Below, in pieces: positions 16,120 through 24,264 of a DNA stretch of 47,777 bases. Source of the stretch: Syntrophomonas wolfei subsp. methylbutyratica. GTDB lineage: Bacteria; Bacillota; Syntrophomonadia; Syntrophomonadales; Syntrophomonadaceae. The translations under genes were made by a program, and so were the position numbers. The stretch lies in the NCBI RefSeq assembly GCF_001570625.1, contig NZ_BBQT01000024.1, positions 1-47,777 on the forward strand, given 5' to 3'. The notes beneath the pieces were generated by a model. That model was not told the origin of the DNA. It searched no databases and worked only from the letters and a program-made list of their open reading frames with translations. How positions within the stretch are numbered: the stretch's first letter is position 1; the number at the start of each line of letters is the position of its first letter.

Positions 16120-16193
16120 ATTGGCTACCTCCTATGGGTTTATTATCCGTTTTTTAAGGAATAAATATTCATAAAAATTCCTGGTTTTCAAGT

Positions 16194-16285
16194 AAAAATG
16201 GCGACTGTTCAGTCGCCATTTTTGGGGAGAGGAGAATTTTGTAAAGTTGTTGGGGAGGGTTTGTTACCAGACTTTTATCTGGTAA
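16194..16285. terminator. Two hairpins in the gpr-rsmD divergent gap, the first terminator-like
   Basis: Hairpin 1 has perfect 13-bp arms (16194-16206 and 16211-16223) of the A...T type, so it can terminate in either direction. Hairpin 2 has 8-bp arms (16264-16271 and 16278-16285). Both lie between divergent genes, where no terminator is expected, so an unannotated short transcript may start in the 16120-16492 gap. No protein frame is visible in the gap. Confidence 0.6.
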
Positions 16286-16492
16286 TTATATAATTACCCG
16301 TTATTTGATTATATATACAAAATTACAAAAAAAATTTCAACTAAAGAGTAGATTAGGAGCGGTTCTTTCAGGCTCCCCAAAATAGCACAGAGATGAATCG
16401 TCTCCTTATGCTTCTATTTTATGATAAAATAAACTGTGGTAAAAAAGGGCAAACAAGGTTTAAGAGCGAATAATAAAACAGAGGGAGTAACA

Positions 16493-17116
16493 ATGAGGGT
16501 AATTGGAGGAATGGCCCGGGGAAGGCCTTTAAAGGCTCCTCCCGGAATGAATACCAGACCGGTTACAGACAGGATAAAGGAAAGCCTTTTTAACATAATT
16601 GCTTTGGGTATAGAAGGTGCTACGCTGCTGGACCTGTTTGCCGGAAGTGGCAGTGTGGGTATTGAAGCCTTGAGCCGGAAGGCGAAGTGGGTTTGTTTTG
16701 TCGATAATAACCGGGAGGCAGTCAAGACCATAAAGGCTAATCTGGACCGTTGTGGTTTTTCCGGAGATTACCAAGTATTGCGCAACGATGTCTTCAAGGC
16801 TGTGGAGGCGCTGCGCAGGAGGGGTTTGCGTTTTGATTATATTTATGTAGATCCTCCCTTTACCCAGGAGAAGATTTTTGATCTGATAATGGATGCCTTG
16901 GATAAGGCAGAGCTTTTGAATGAAAAAGGTATAGTGATAATTCGGGCACCGCGGAAAAAAAGCCTGCCCGAAAGCTTGGACGGATTGGAGCGATACCGCT
17001 TAAATCATTACGGAGAGTCGAGTTTACACTACTATCGCCTGGATAAGGAGGAACAGGGGCATGATGGAGATATTCAGGATACTGGACGAAATGGAACAAA
17101 TGGTAAAGAACAGTAA
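16493..17116 (+). CDS. rsmD: 16S rRNA (guanine966-N2)-methyltransferase RsmD
   Basis: A 207-residue SAM-dependent methyltransferase acting on 16S rRNA during 30S assembly. Motifs: MRVIGGMARGRPLKAPPG, TRPVTDRIKESLFNI, SAM-binding LLDLFAGSGSVGIEALSR and the catalytic YVDPPF. The ATG at 16493 follows GAGGGAGTAAC; a longer frame opening at 16436 is rejected because homology begins with MRVIGG. It corresponds to ylbH of Bacillus, but coaD (ylbI), which normally follows, is not here. Its last 56 nt overlap the next gene in another frame, and the C-terminal tail after about residue 190 is low-complexity. Confidence 0.94.
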   Translation: MRVIGGMARGRPLKAPPGMNTRPVTDRIKESLFNIIALGIEGATLLDLFAGSGSVGIEALSRKAKWVCFVDNNREAVKTIKANLDRCGFSGDYQVLRNDVFKAVEALRRRGLRFDYIYVDPPFTQEKIFDLIMDALDKAELLNEKGIVIIRAPRKKSLPESLDGLERYRLNHYGESSLHYYRLDKEEQGHDGDIQDTGRNGTNGKEQ

Positions 17117-17510
17117 AAAGGTTCCCTTAATGAACGATAAGGTCTTAATAGAAAGCCCTCGCTTTCTGGATCGGCTGGACAGAATACGGGCTATTTTGCC
17201 GGAGGATCTGGAGACAGCCAGGCTCCTATTGTCAGAAAAGGAGCGGATAGTTAAGGATGCCTGTGCCGAGGCGGAAACCGTTATGGAACAATCCCGGGAT
17301 CGGGTGGCTCGTATGGTTGATGATAACGAGATTACCCGCAATGCCATGAAAGTGGCGGAAGATATAATAGCCAAAGCTGAGCAGGTAGCCCAGGATATTC
17401 GCCGGGATGCGGATGACTATGCAGACGGTCTGCTCTCTCATATGGAAATAGTTTTGCAAAAGGGTCTGGATGCTGTGCAGCAGGGTAAGGAAGCTCTGAG
17501 ACAGGAATAA
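17061..17510 (+). CDS. Conserved coiled-coil protein downstream of rsmD
   Basis: A 149-residue, mostly helical, charged protein. The N-terminus MMEIFRILDEMEQMVKNSKK leads into a helical stretch AEQVAQDIRRDADDYADGLL and a QKGLDAVQQGKEALRQE end. The pattern resembles subunit-B-like coiled coils of ATPases and DivIVA-like proteins, and similar proteins follow rsmD/coaD in Clostridia, where they are annotated as ATPase-like or hypothetical. The start follows AAGGAGGAACAGGGGC. It overlaps rsmD by 56 nt, indicating coupled translation. No catalytic motif is seen; function unknown. Confidence 0.8.
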   Translation: MMEIFRILDEMEQMVKNSKKVPLMNDKVLIESPRFLDRLDRIRAILPEDLETARLLLSEKERIVKDACAEAETVMEQSRDRVARMVDDNEITRNAMKVAEDIIAKAEQVAQDIRRDADDYADGLLSHMEIVLQKGLDAVQQGKEALRQE

Positions 17511-17545
17511 GGCCAAGGGGACATATAAGAGTATATATTCCTTTT

Positions 17546-18721
17546 TCAAGGTCTTCTGAGATAAAGGCTGCTTGCAAGCATAAATGCCAGTAGCAGAAAA
17601 CATACCCAAAGACAGGCAATGGAGATGCCCCAGGCATCAAAGGAGTATAAGGCTTTGTTGTAGGGAAGGGAAAAGGATAGGACACTCTGCTGCCCGGTTG
17701 CCAGGAGCTTGTAGGCGATAGCTGTTATAAGAATTGATAAAGACATTTGCAGAAGGCGGGAGTATAGATAAAACGAGAGTTTTACCGGGGTGCCCACCAC
17801 AATGCTCATCACCTGGGCGATAATGGAGAGGCCGCTCCAAGCCAGTGTGCTGCTGACCGCCAGCAGTTGGGGCAGGATATTGGCAGGGGAGGTGGCAGTT
17901 ATGGCCCTGGCACCGATGGTAATTTCAAATAAGCCCATTAACCAGCCATAGATAAGCTCATAAGAAAGATTAAAAATAGATAATATCTTTAATAGAAAAA
18001 GGGCCAGGAGATCAATTATACCCCAGAAGGAGAACATCTGCGTTATTACGGAAAACAGAATAATAAAGCCAGCAATAGCCAGAATGTTGTTCAGGCTATT
18101 TTTTATGGCATCACTCAGGAGTTTTCCCGGGCCGCAGTAATTTTCTCTCGCTTCCGCCAGGGCCTGGGATAACTCCTGGCTAAGGGGGAGGCGAGATATA
18201 TTCCGTAAGGGTTTCTTCGTTCTTTGCCCCCAGAACATACCGACTATGAGGTTGGATAAGTAATGAGACAGGGCCAGGATATATCCCAGGAAGGGAGAAC
18301 CAAACATTCCTACTCCCACCGCTCCAATGATAAAAAGGGGACTGCAGTTGTTGGTGAAAGAAACCAGACGCGACATTTCTTCACCGCTAATCATCTTTTC
18401 ATCATAGAGTTTTTTGCTTAGTATTGCACCTACCGGAAAACCGGAGGTAAATCCCATGACCACTACCAATGAACTGCAACCGGGCAGATTGAAAAGCGGG
18501 CGCATAACCGGTTCCAACAATATCCCCAAAATCCTTGGAACGCCCAGGTTAACCAGTAGTTCAGCCAAAATAAAGAAGGGGAGAAGGGCGGGTACAATTA
18601 TGGAAAACCACAATTTGAACCCTGAGGAAGCAGCATTTACTGTTTCCTGAGGGTTGAGCAGCATGAAAACTGCCAGAAATAGTATTATAATAAGAAAAAA
18701 AAGCCGGGAATAACTGCCCAT
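17546..18721 (-). CDS. ylbJ: Sporulation integral membrane protein YlbJ
   Basis: A 391-residue polytopic membrane protein with about ten hydrophobic segments. The segments include LWFSIIVPALLPFFILAELL, VVVMGFTSGFPVGAILSKKL and the NNCSPLFIIGAVGVGMFG motif. These match the YlbJ/nucleoside-transporter-gate family needed for spore cortex formation and heat resistance in Bacillus. It runs on the minus strand, opposite to rsmD, and converges with the coiled-coil gene 36 bp away. ylbK lies on the other side, so ylbJ and ylbK are still neighbours as in Bacillus, but with the pair inverted and a repeat element between them. Expected to be a mother-cell (sigma-E) gene; no promoter is claimed. Confidence 0.92.
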   Translation of the reverse strand: MGSYSRLFFLIIILFLAVFMLLNPQETVNAASSGFKLWFSIIVPALLPFFILAELLVNLGVPRILGILLEPVMRPLFNLPGCSSLVVVMGFTSGFPVGAILSKKLYDEKMISGEEMSRLVSFTNNCSPLFIIGAVGVGMFGSPFLGYILALSHYLSNLIVGMFWGQRTKKPLRNISRLPLSQELSQALAEARENYCGPGKLLSDAIKNSLNNILAIAGFIILFSVITQMFSFWGIIDLLALFLLKILSIFNLSYELIYGWLMGLFEITIGARAITATSPANILPQLLAVSSTLAWSGLSIIAQVMSIVVGTPVKLSFYLYSRLLQMSLSILITAIAYKLLATGQQSVLSFSLPYNKALYSFDAWGISIACLWVCFLLLAFMLASSLYLRRP

Positions 18722-18785
18722 GCCATACCTCCAAGTATAAGATAGTGAGGGGTTAGGAGTTAGGAGTTATGTTATAGCAGGTAGA

Positions 18786-19094
18786 TAATGCAAATGTAAA
18801 AACCCCTTTTGTTGCATAAGGGTTGCATAAATATACAAAGCGAGCGTTGGCGAAGCATGAATGCAGCACCCTCCGGGTACGCCTGGTGTTCCACCCTGCG
18901 GGTGTCACTATTAAGGTTGCCTCCATGGACGGGAGATTAGCGCGGTACCCCTTGAGCCGCGAGACAAGCCGCAGGTGTTACCCATGCGAAGCGCCCTGTC
19001 GGGCACAACTGATGCTCCCTTCGGTCGCTATTAAGGACGCTGGAGCGGTATATTTATACAAACCAATGAATATCAATAACTTTTCAGTAGAATC
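18786..19094 (+). mobile_element. MITE-like repeat family 1, copy A (309 bp)
   Basis: The boundaries are set by alignment to the clean copy at 46805-47075, which is in the opposite orientation. Shared blocks are AAAAACCCCTTTTGTTGCAT (18798-18817), GGTTGCATAAATATACAAAG (18821-18840), a central GGGAGATTAGCGCGG block (18931-18945) and the right end CGGTATATTTAT (19046-19057), with AACTTTTCAGTAGAATC at 19078-19094. The flanking pentamers GTAGA (18781-18785) and GTAAA (19095-19099) look like a decayed 5-bp target duplication. A frame beginning MHKYTKRALAKH exists inside, but differences between copies change the amino acids, so it is not called as a gene. Confidence 0.8.
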
Positions 19095-19188
19095 GTAAAT
19101 AGATAATATATATAGATAATGTATTAGAGATCTGCTTTGCATATAACCTGACAAGGGGAAAGCTGCTTAAGGGTAAAGGAGGGACGAA

Positions 19189-20001
19189 ATGCTGGATGAT
19201 AAGTTCAGGCCCAGGATAGCCTTGGTGCTGGGTGCGGGGAGTGCCCGCGGGCTGGCACATATTGGGGTTATACAGGTACTAAGAGAACATCATATTCCTT
19301 TTGACTTTATCGTTGGAAGCAGCATGGGCGCTATGGTTGGCGGCATATATGCGGCCGGGGCTGATATTAAGATGCTGGATCGTATGCTGGAAAATATGGA
19401 CACCAGTGTTTTCTATGATGTGCATGTTCCCCGCCTGGGTTTCATGTCCGGCAAAAAAATCAAGATTTTTCTTGAACTGATGACCAAGAAAAAAAGCTTT
19501 GCCGAGCTCGATCTGCCTCTCCTCACCGTGGCTACCGACCTCCTGTCCGGGGGAAGGGTGGTTCTGGAAGAGGGGCCGGTGGCTGAGGCAATTAGAGCCA
19601 GCATTTCTATTCCGGGTATTTTTACCCCGGTACAGCAGGAGGGAATGATATTGGTGGATGGGGCGGTGGTTGATCGCCTCCCTATTGAAGTAGCACGGAG
19701 CCGGGGTGCTGATCTTATAATCGCTGTTGATGTAACTTTCGGTCCGGGGAAAAATGTCAGCATTGCTAACACCATGGATGTGATTATGGCATCGCTGGAT
19801 ATAATGGGCAAACAGCATTTTGATCTGGTTCATCCCGGTGCGGATATTCTCATACAGCCGGCGGTGGGTTCTTTCCAACCGGGAGATTTTGGCAAATCGC
19901 GTCAAATCGTAGACCAGGGGAGAATCGCAACCGAGGAGAAAATCGATGAGATTCTGGAAAAGATTATGACAGAAGCGGCAAAGAAAATAGAAGGAATTTA
20001 A
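19189..20001 (+). CDS. ylbK: Patatin-like phospholipase / esterase, RssA-YlbK family
   Basis: A 270-residue serine lipid hydrolase-like protein. It has the patatin glycine-rich oxyanion loop LGAGSARGLAHIGV (14-27), the nucleophile elbow GSSMG with S45, and the dyad aspartate D157 in VDGAVVDRLP. Length and motifs match the bacterial NTE/RssA family. ylbK follows ylbJ in Bacillus, and the same pair is adjacent here, though divergently oriented and separated by repeat copy A. The ATG follows AAAGGAGGGACGAA. The substrate is unknown; membrane phospholipid turnover is the family expectation. Confidence 0.92.
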   Translation: MLDDKFRPRIALVLGAGSARGLAHIGVIQVLREHHIPFDFIVGSSMGAMVGGIYAAGADIKMLDRMLENMDTSVFYDVHVPRLGFMSGKKIKIFLELMTKKKSFAELDLPLLTVATDLLSGGRVVLEEGPVAEAIRASISIPGIFTPVQQEGMILVDGAVVDRLPIEVARSRGADLIIAVDVTFGPGKNVSIANTMDVIMASLDIMGKQHFDLVHPGADILIQPAVGSFQPGDFGKSRQIVDQGRIATEEKIDEILEKIMTEAAKKIEGI

Positions 20002-20052
20002 TTCATGAACTCAAGTTTCGCACCCAGAAAAACCTAAGCAAAAGCAAAAAAG

Positions 20053-20530
20053 GATTACCATACTAATCCTGGGCTGGTCTGATGGATACAGCTTTGACCC
20101 GGTGGATTTTGCCATGTTAAGTTCAGCAAATGAAGAGAACCGATATAACGAAGCCAGTGATCAACATTGACAAAAGAACCCATGGAGCTAAGCATCGGGC
20201 TGAAGCAATCATTTCAAAAACCGAGAATGTCTTACACCTAATACAAAATGCACTTGATACTGGTCTTACTGCTGTTATGTCCTTATGGACAGCTGGTTTA
20301 CAACCGAGCCAATGAACAAGGCAATCCTGGATAAACATATTCATACCATTGGCATGGTCAAGCAACTCAAGCAAAGATACAGCTATAACGGTCAAGTTAT
20401 GACACTTTCAGAATTAAGAGCAACCTTGCCGACAACCAGTCGCAGTGAAATCATTGGATCGCGTTATGTTCAAACGAAACGAACTGATTGGAAACTATCC
20501 AATGATTTATCTGCAGCTATTTTGTGTTAA
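20053..20530 (+). pseudogene. IS4-family (DDE) transposase remnant
   Basis: Three consecutive pieces of one transposase lie in different frames: LGWSDGYSFDPVDFAMLSSA and continuing to about 20168, then KRTHGAKHRAEAI...NVLHLIQNALDTGLTA (20170-20276), then MDSWFTTEPMNKAILDKH to the stop at 20528-20530. The DxWF(S/T) motif is the second catalytic aspartate region of IS4-type enzymes. The N-terminal third is absent, there are at least two frameshifts, and the end is truncated. It is inactive, with no terminal inverted repeats recognised. Confidence 0.8.
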
Positions 20531-20662
20531 GTTCGGTACTGGATTGCTGGCCAGCCAGCATATATAGGGCTTTGATGCCTGTTTTAAAATGGGAGATTTG
20601 AGTTAATAATATGTTAATAATCATATAACGGTTTAGAGAATAAAAGTATATGCTAATTGAAA

Positions 20663-20691
20663 TATGATTCCTCATAAAGTCAGGAATCATA
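20663..20691. promoter_or_regulatory. Hairpin upstream of a small membrane-protein gene
   Basis: Perfect 10-bp arms TATGATTCCT (20663-20672) and 20682-20691, 9-nt loop. It lies about 75 bp before the start of the next gene, after the transposase remnant. No T tract follows directly, so terminator or operator are both possible. Confidence 0.45.
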
Positions 20692-20765
20692 CTTCAGACT
20701 TTATGGTATTTAATTTCCATTAGGTATATAATAATTATAAAATTAAATAAAGGAGGTTGAAATAT

Positions 20766-21020
20766 TTGCCTGTTGAATATGTATTAGGTTTGTTATTAAT
20801 ATTTTATATTGGAGTTCTTATAAAAGGAGATGACAGCACAAAAAAGAGAATGGGCGGTGTTTTGGGAGTAATTGGTTTTGCAGGAATAGTATATTCATCA
20901 ACTCAATTTGGGAATTATACATTAGACGAAAGTAAGTTGTGGTTTTTGTTGTTGGTAAGTATAGCTTTAGCCATATTAGGAGTTGTAGCATTTTTCCCCA
21001 AAAATAAAGATAAATCATAA
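20766..21020 (+). CDS. Small membrane protein, three predicted helices
   Basis: An 84-residue protein that I do not recognise. Hydrophobic segments at about 5-19 (VLGLLLIFYIGVLI), 31-47 (GGVLGVIGFAGIVYS) and 62-82 (LWFLLLVSIALAILGVVAFF) are separated by a charged loop KGDDSTKKRM and an acidic loop; the tail is KNKDKS. An AAAGGAGG site at 20750-20756 directs the TTG at 20766 (9-nt spacing); the in-frame TTG at 20757 touches the site and is unlikely. The gene is AT-rich compared with its neighbours and lies between transposase debris, so it may have arrived by transfer. Confidence 0.6.
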   Translation: MPVEYVLGLLLIFYIGVLIKGDDSTKKRMGGVLGVIGFAGIVYSSTQFGNYTLDESKLWFLLLVSIALAILGVVAFFPKNKDKS

Positions 21021-21245
21021 TTGAGACTTTTGCATAACTCAAAAAAATCCGTATAGCAAAAGCAAATATTTGAGTAACACAGCGCGCTGCTTTACAGTAA
21101 ATTACAGTTAGTCAATCTAGTTACATTCGTTAATAAATAATTTCAGTAATTGGGCATACTCCTCCCTTTAAAGGGATAGTTCTTAAAAAACTGATAAAAT
21201 ATTATGCTGCTGATGATCTAGTACTGCTGTCTTGGTTTATTGCTA

Positions 21246-21385
21246 TTACAGCTGAAACATAGTTATAGCACAGAGATAAGCGTGGGTTTCAACCTTAGTT
21301 ATTTTTCTAACGTTTAGCCCGTCTTTTAAACCCAGGTTTTCCTTAAAACGGCTGAAACAGCGTTCTGAGTAGGTTCTCAAATTAT
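21246..21385 (-). pseudogene. C-terminal remnant of a DDE transposase
   Basis: The minus strand encodes YNLRTYSERCFSRFKENLGL followed by NVRKITKVETHAYLCAITMF and a stop at 21246-21248. The pattern ERCFSRFKENxGL...VRxxxKVxxHxxLC is the C-terminal signature of IS1182-like/IS4-type transposases. No upstream part of the gene is found, so this is an insertion-sequence fossil. The gap on both sides is AT-rich and otherwise non-coding. Confidence 0.65.
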
Positions 21386-21434
21386 ATTGCTTCTGCAGTT
21401 AGCAGAGCCCCGGTGGAGGGTTGATATCAGTTCT

Positions 21435-21572
21435 TTTAAGCATTGGAAGAAACTGCGGAGTAGTTTTTAACACACCGCTGCAACGAGGCGGGGGATTAGA
21501 ACCCGCTACCTGTTTTGTTAATAGAAACCCGACCGCTTAAAGAAGCGGAGGACATATTTTACCTTGTTATAA
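21435..21572. repeat. Dispersed repeat family 2, copy 1
   Basis: This aligns along about 135 bp with 28852-28991: both contain an AAGxATTGGAA start, CGCTGCAACGAGGCGGGGGA, TTTTGTTAATAG, CCCGACCGCTTAA and a TATTTTACCT end. By eye the identity is roughly 80 percent or more. In this copy the internal hairpin has decayed (GGCGGG pairs with CCCGCTACC), whereas copy 2 keeps a perfect stem. Confidence 0.8.
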
Positions 21573-21596
21573 CTCAACTGAGGAAGATTGGCTATT

Positions 21597-21803
21597 TTAG
21601 ACCACCTCCACCAGAACCCGCTTCTTGTTTGGAGCAAAGATTTGTGGTTCTTGATATTTTATCAACTCTTTTATAGCAGCTTTTAGATTAACTATCGCTT
21701 CTTCTTCTGTATCACCACTTGCTGTAGCTCGTAATTCGTCACAGTAAGCAAGGTACTCATCGTCAGCTTTTTCAATCACGCAAAATACCTCTACCTTTTT
21801 CAC
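21597..21803 (-). CDS. HicB-like antitoxin (orphan)
   Basis: A 68-residue protein of the HicB type: a beta-strand opening VEVFCVIEKADDEYLAYCDE, then ATASGDTEEEAIVNLKAAIKELIK, the partial RNase-H fold helix of HicB antitoxins. GTG start at 21803, with AGAGAGGTGATAAT upstream. The usual C-terminal DNA-binding domain is absent and no HicA-like toxin (small dsRNA-binding protein) is visible on either side, so it is either solitary or a short HicB-like regulator. It lies among transposase fossils and repeat family 2, typical of a toxin-antitoxin relic. Confidence 0.75.
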   Translation of the reverse strand: MKKVEVFCVIEKADDEYLAYCDELRATASGDTEEEAIVNLKAAIKELIKYQEPQIFAPNKKRVLVEVV

Positions 21804-21888
21804 ATTATCACCTCTCTGATATTATTATACGAGCATTGCTGCTTTTCTAGCAAAACAAGCTCGGATTATTCCCCCCTATAACATCAAT

Positions 21889-21915
21889 AACTTAACAACT
21901 TAAGTGCCTGGCACC
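21889..21915 (-). repeat. 27-bp REP overlapping the 3' end of tmcAL
   Basis: The minus strand reads GGTGCCAGGCACTTAAGTTG and onward, identical in 26 of 27 positions to 28729-28755 at the 3' end of rnc. The repeat supplies the last codons (VPGT) and the TAA stop of the gene. The GTGCCAGGCAC core is nearly palindromic (GTGCC/GGCAC). Confidence 0.85.
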
Positions 21916-23150
21916 GGCGAGGTAGTGAAGTCGCGACCGGCTCGGCGGGTTGCGGGGTCAGGGAAGAGTAAACTATAAATATCGGTGGCCCGGCAGTCCA
22001 GCTTAATCATTTCTGCCAGTGCTGTTCCCTGGTTTTCGTCCCGGGCCTTTTTCATCTCACTGCCCCGGCTAAATATTTTTAATTCAGATTTAATTTTTAT
22101 TTTTTGCAGGATTTCCTGACCTTTTGCAGAAAAACCTAAGATATGCAGGTACTGAGGACCATGCTGGTCGTACAGTTCAACCTGGTTCTTTGAAAGAGCA
22201 AAGAGTGTGTACAATAGAGTCCGGTTGATTCGAGTCAGGCTGTAACGTTTGGATTTGATGAACTGTCGTAGTTCCTCCAGGGTGCCGCAAGAATTCGCCG
22301 CTTCTTTAATCCGGAATTCCAGGCCTTCAGAAACTTCGTAAATCTCCTTGAGATAATCCGTTGAGACCAGGCGCAGGTTTACCATGATGGCTTGTTCCAG
22401 GTTATCGGGTCCAATAGGTGCCCGGCCCAGAGCTATTTCGCGTTGCAATATTTTTTTGGTAGCCGGAGGTATGCTGCTGGTGATTTTTTCCCAGTTCGAG
22501 TTCTGGTACAGGGCCTGGCGAATAGCCCTGGCACTGGAGTATGGGGATAAATCACTACTATGGAAGGAAGAGCCCTGGCGCGGAATGGTCAAGGGAAGCA
22601 GGGGAATTTCCTCTTCTTCAATAACTCGGAGATATTCCAGGGCCAGTATGTTATTGGGGCCGGGAAGGATTTCCTGGAGCTGTTTCTTCTCTCCTCCCAT
22701 ATATTCCTGCAAGGCTGAGGAGCGGGCCAGGGGAAAACTCAACCCCTGGGAAAGTCCTTTCTTGAGGGCAGTTTTGTAGCTTTCTGGTTCATGGGCCAGT
22801 ATGCCCGCTATTTCTTGTAGCCGAGAAAGCTGACCGCTCTCACTGCCAAAAGCCAGGTGAGTGACCACTCCGCTGCGTTGTAGAAGCTGCACTGCTCCTT
22901 TAGCAAAATAATAAGCACTGCGGGTAGCGAAGCAAAAAGGAAGTTCGATAAGCAAATCCACGCCAGCGTTCAAAGCCATCTCCGCCCGGGCCCATTTGTC
23001 ACAGAAGGCAGGTTCACCCCTTTGTAAAAAATTACCGCTCATTACGGCGACGGTGGCGGAGAAGTCGCCCTGTTGCCGGGATTTTTCCAGCAGGTAAAGG
23101 TGGCCGTTATGGAAGGGATTGTATTCTGCTATTATGCCTAAAATTGCCAT
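21900..23150 (-). CDS. tmcAL: tRNA(Met) cytidine acetate ligase TmcAL (YlbM)
   Basis: A 416-residue nucleotidyltransferase-fold enzyme that makes N4-acetylcytidine at the wobble base of elongator tRNA-Met from acetate and ATP. The opening MAILGIIAEYNPFHNGHLYL holds the NPFHNGH (HIGH-like) nucleotide-binding motif at 11-17, followed by AVMSGNFLQRGEPAFCDKWARAE, also characteristic. It corresponds to ylbM of the Bacillus ylb cluster. The natural C-terminal motif GRDFTTSP is followed by VPGT, which comes from a dispersed repeat (21889-21915). Divergent from pta; acetate availability in this organism makes the neighbour interesting, but a link is speculative. Confidence 0.92.
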   Translation of the reverse strand: MAILGIIAEYNPFHNGHLYLLEKSRQQGDFSATVAVMSGNFLQRGEPAFCDKWARAEMALNAGVDLLIELPFCFATRSAYYFAKGAVQLLQRSGVVTHLAFGSESGQLSRLQEIAGILAHEPESYKTALKKGLSQGLSFPLARSSALQEYMGGEKKQLQEILPGPNNILALEYLRVIEEEEIPLLPLTIPRQGSSFHSSDLSPYSSARAIRQALYQNSNWEKITSSIPPATKKILQREIALGRAPIGPDNLEQAIMVNLRLVSTDYLKEIYEVSEGLEFRIKEAANSCGTLEELRQFIKSKRYSLTRINRTLLYTLFALSKNQVELYDQHGPQYLHILGFSAKGQEILQKIKIKSELKIFSRGSEMKKARDENQGTALAEMIKLDCRATDIYSLLFPDPATRRAGRDFTTSPVPGT

Positions 23151-23271
23151 AGCCCAATTCTCCTGTTCATTTCTAGTATCATAAATTTTACCACCGGCTA
23201 TTCATTTATGCTAGAATGTATGAGGAGAGTCTGAGCGTACATAATGTAATCAAAAACAAGGAGGTAAAAGG

Positions 23272-24264
23272 ATGGATCTCATAGCACAAATTAAAGAAAA
23301 AGCAGCAAAAAATGTCAAGACCATTGTTCTTCCTGAGGGAACTGAGGAAAGAACAATTCAAGCTATCAAGGGAATTGTTGATAGCAAGGTGGCTCGTCCC
23401 ATTCTCCTGGGCGATGAGGGAGCCATCAAGGGCCTAGCCAGTAAACTTGGAGCAGATATCTCCGGTGCCGAAATCATCAACCCGGAAAAGGCTCCATTTT
23501 TTGATGATTTTGTACAGGCTTTTTATGAAATGCGCAAGTCAAAAGGTGTTGACCTGGACAAAGCCAAAGCCACCATGCTCGATCCCCTCTTTTTTGCATC
23601 GATGATGGTTAAAATGGATAAGGCTGATGGTGAAGTTGCCGGGGCTGAGAATACTACCGGTAATGTTTTACGGCCTGCTCTCCAGATCATTAAAACATCT
23701 CCCGGCATCTCCGCCGTATCAGGTGCTTTTATTATGATCGTTCCCAACTGCCCCTATGGTGACAACGGAGTATTTGTATTTGCTGACTGTGCGGTTACCA
23801 TTGACCCGACCGCAGCACAGCTGGCCGAATTTGCCAAAGCTTCAGTTGGAACGGCGGTTGACCTTTGCGGGATGAAAGATCCGAAAATCGGCATGCTTTC
23901 CTTCTCCACCAAAGGCAGTGCCAGCCATGAAATGGTAGATAAAGTGGTTCAGGCAACGGCTATTGCCAAAGAAAAATTCCCTGAACTGAAGGTTGATGGA
24001 GAATTCCAATTGGATGCGGCTATAGTCCCCAGTGTAGGGTCTTCCAAAGCTCCGGGCAGCCCGGTAGCAGGAGACTGCAATGTGCTTATCTTCCCGGACA
24101 TCCAGGCAGGGAATATTGGCTACAAACTGGTGCAGAGGACAGCCAAAGCAGAGGCCATTGGCCCGATTCTGCAGGGAATCGCCAAGCCGGTTAACGACCT
24201 TTCCCGCGGCTGCAGTGTTGAGGATATCGTCAATGTGGTAGCGATGACGGCAGTAAGATCATAA
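23272..24264 (+). CDS. pta: Phosphate acetyltransferase
   Basis: A 330-residue short-form Pta converting acetyl-CoA and phosphate to acetyl phosphate and CoA. Motifs: KTIVLPEGTEERTIQA near the start, then KADGEVAGAENTTGNVLRPALQ and PNCPYGDNGVFVFADCAVTIDP, and the C-terminal VAGDCNVLIFPDIQAGNIGYKLVQR, a strong family signature. The ATG follows AAGGAGGTAAAAGG. Pairs with ackA 209 bp downstream to make ATP and acetate, the only substrate-level phosphorylation in syntrophic beta-oxidation. The pair interrupts the usual ylbM-ylbN order. Confidence 0.96.
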   Translation: MDLIAQIKEKAAKNVKTIVLPEGTEERTIQAIKGIVDSKVARPILLGDEGAIKGLASKLGADISGAEIINPEKAPFFDDFVQAFYEMRKSKGVDLDKAKATMLDPLFFASMMVKMDKADGEVAGAENTTGNVLRPALQIIKTSPGISAVSGAFIMIVPNCPYGDNGVFVFADCAVTIDPTAAQLAEFAKASVGTAVDLCGMKDPKIGMLSFSTKGSASHEMVDKVVQATAIAKEKFPELKVDGEFQLDAAIVPSVGSSKAPGSPVAGDCNVLIFPDIQAGNIGYKLVQRTAKAEAIGPILQGIAKPVNDLSRGCSVEDIVNVVAMTAVRS

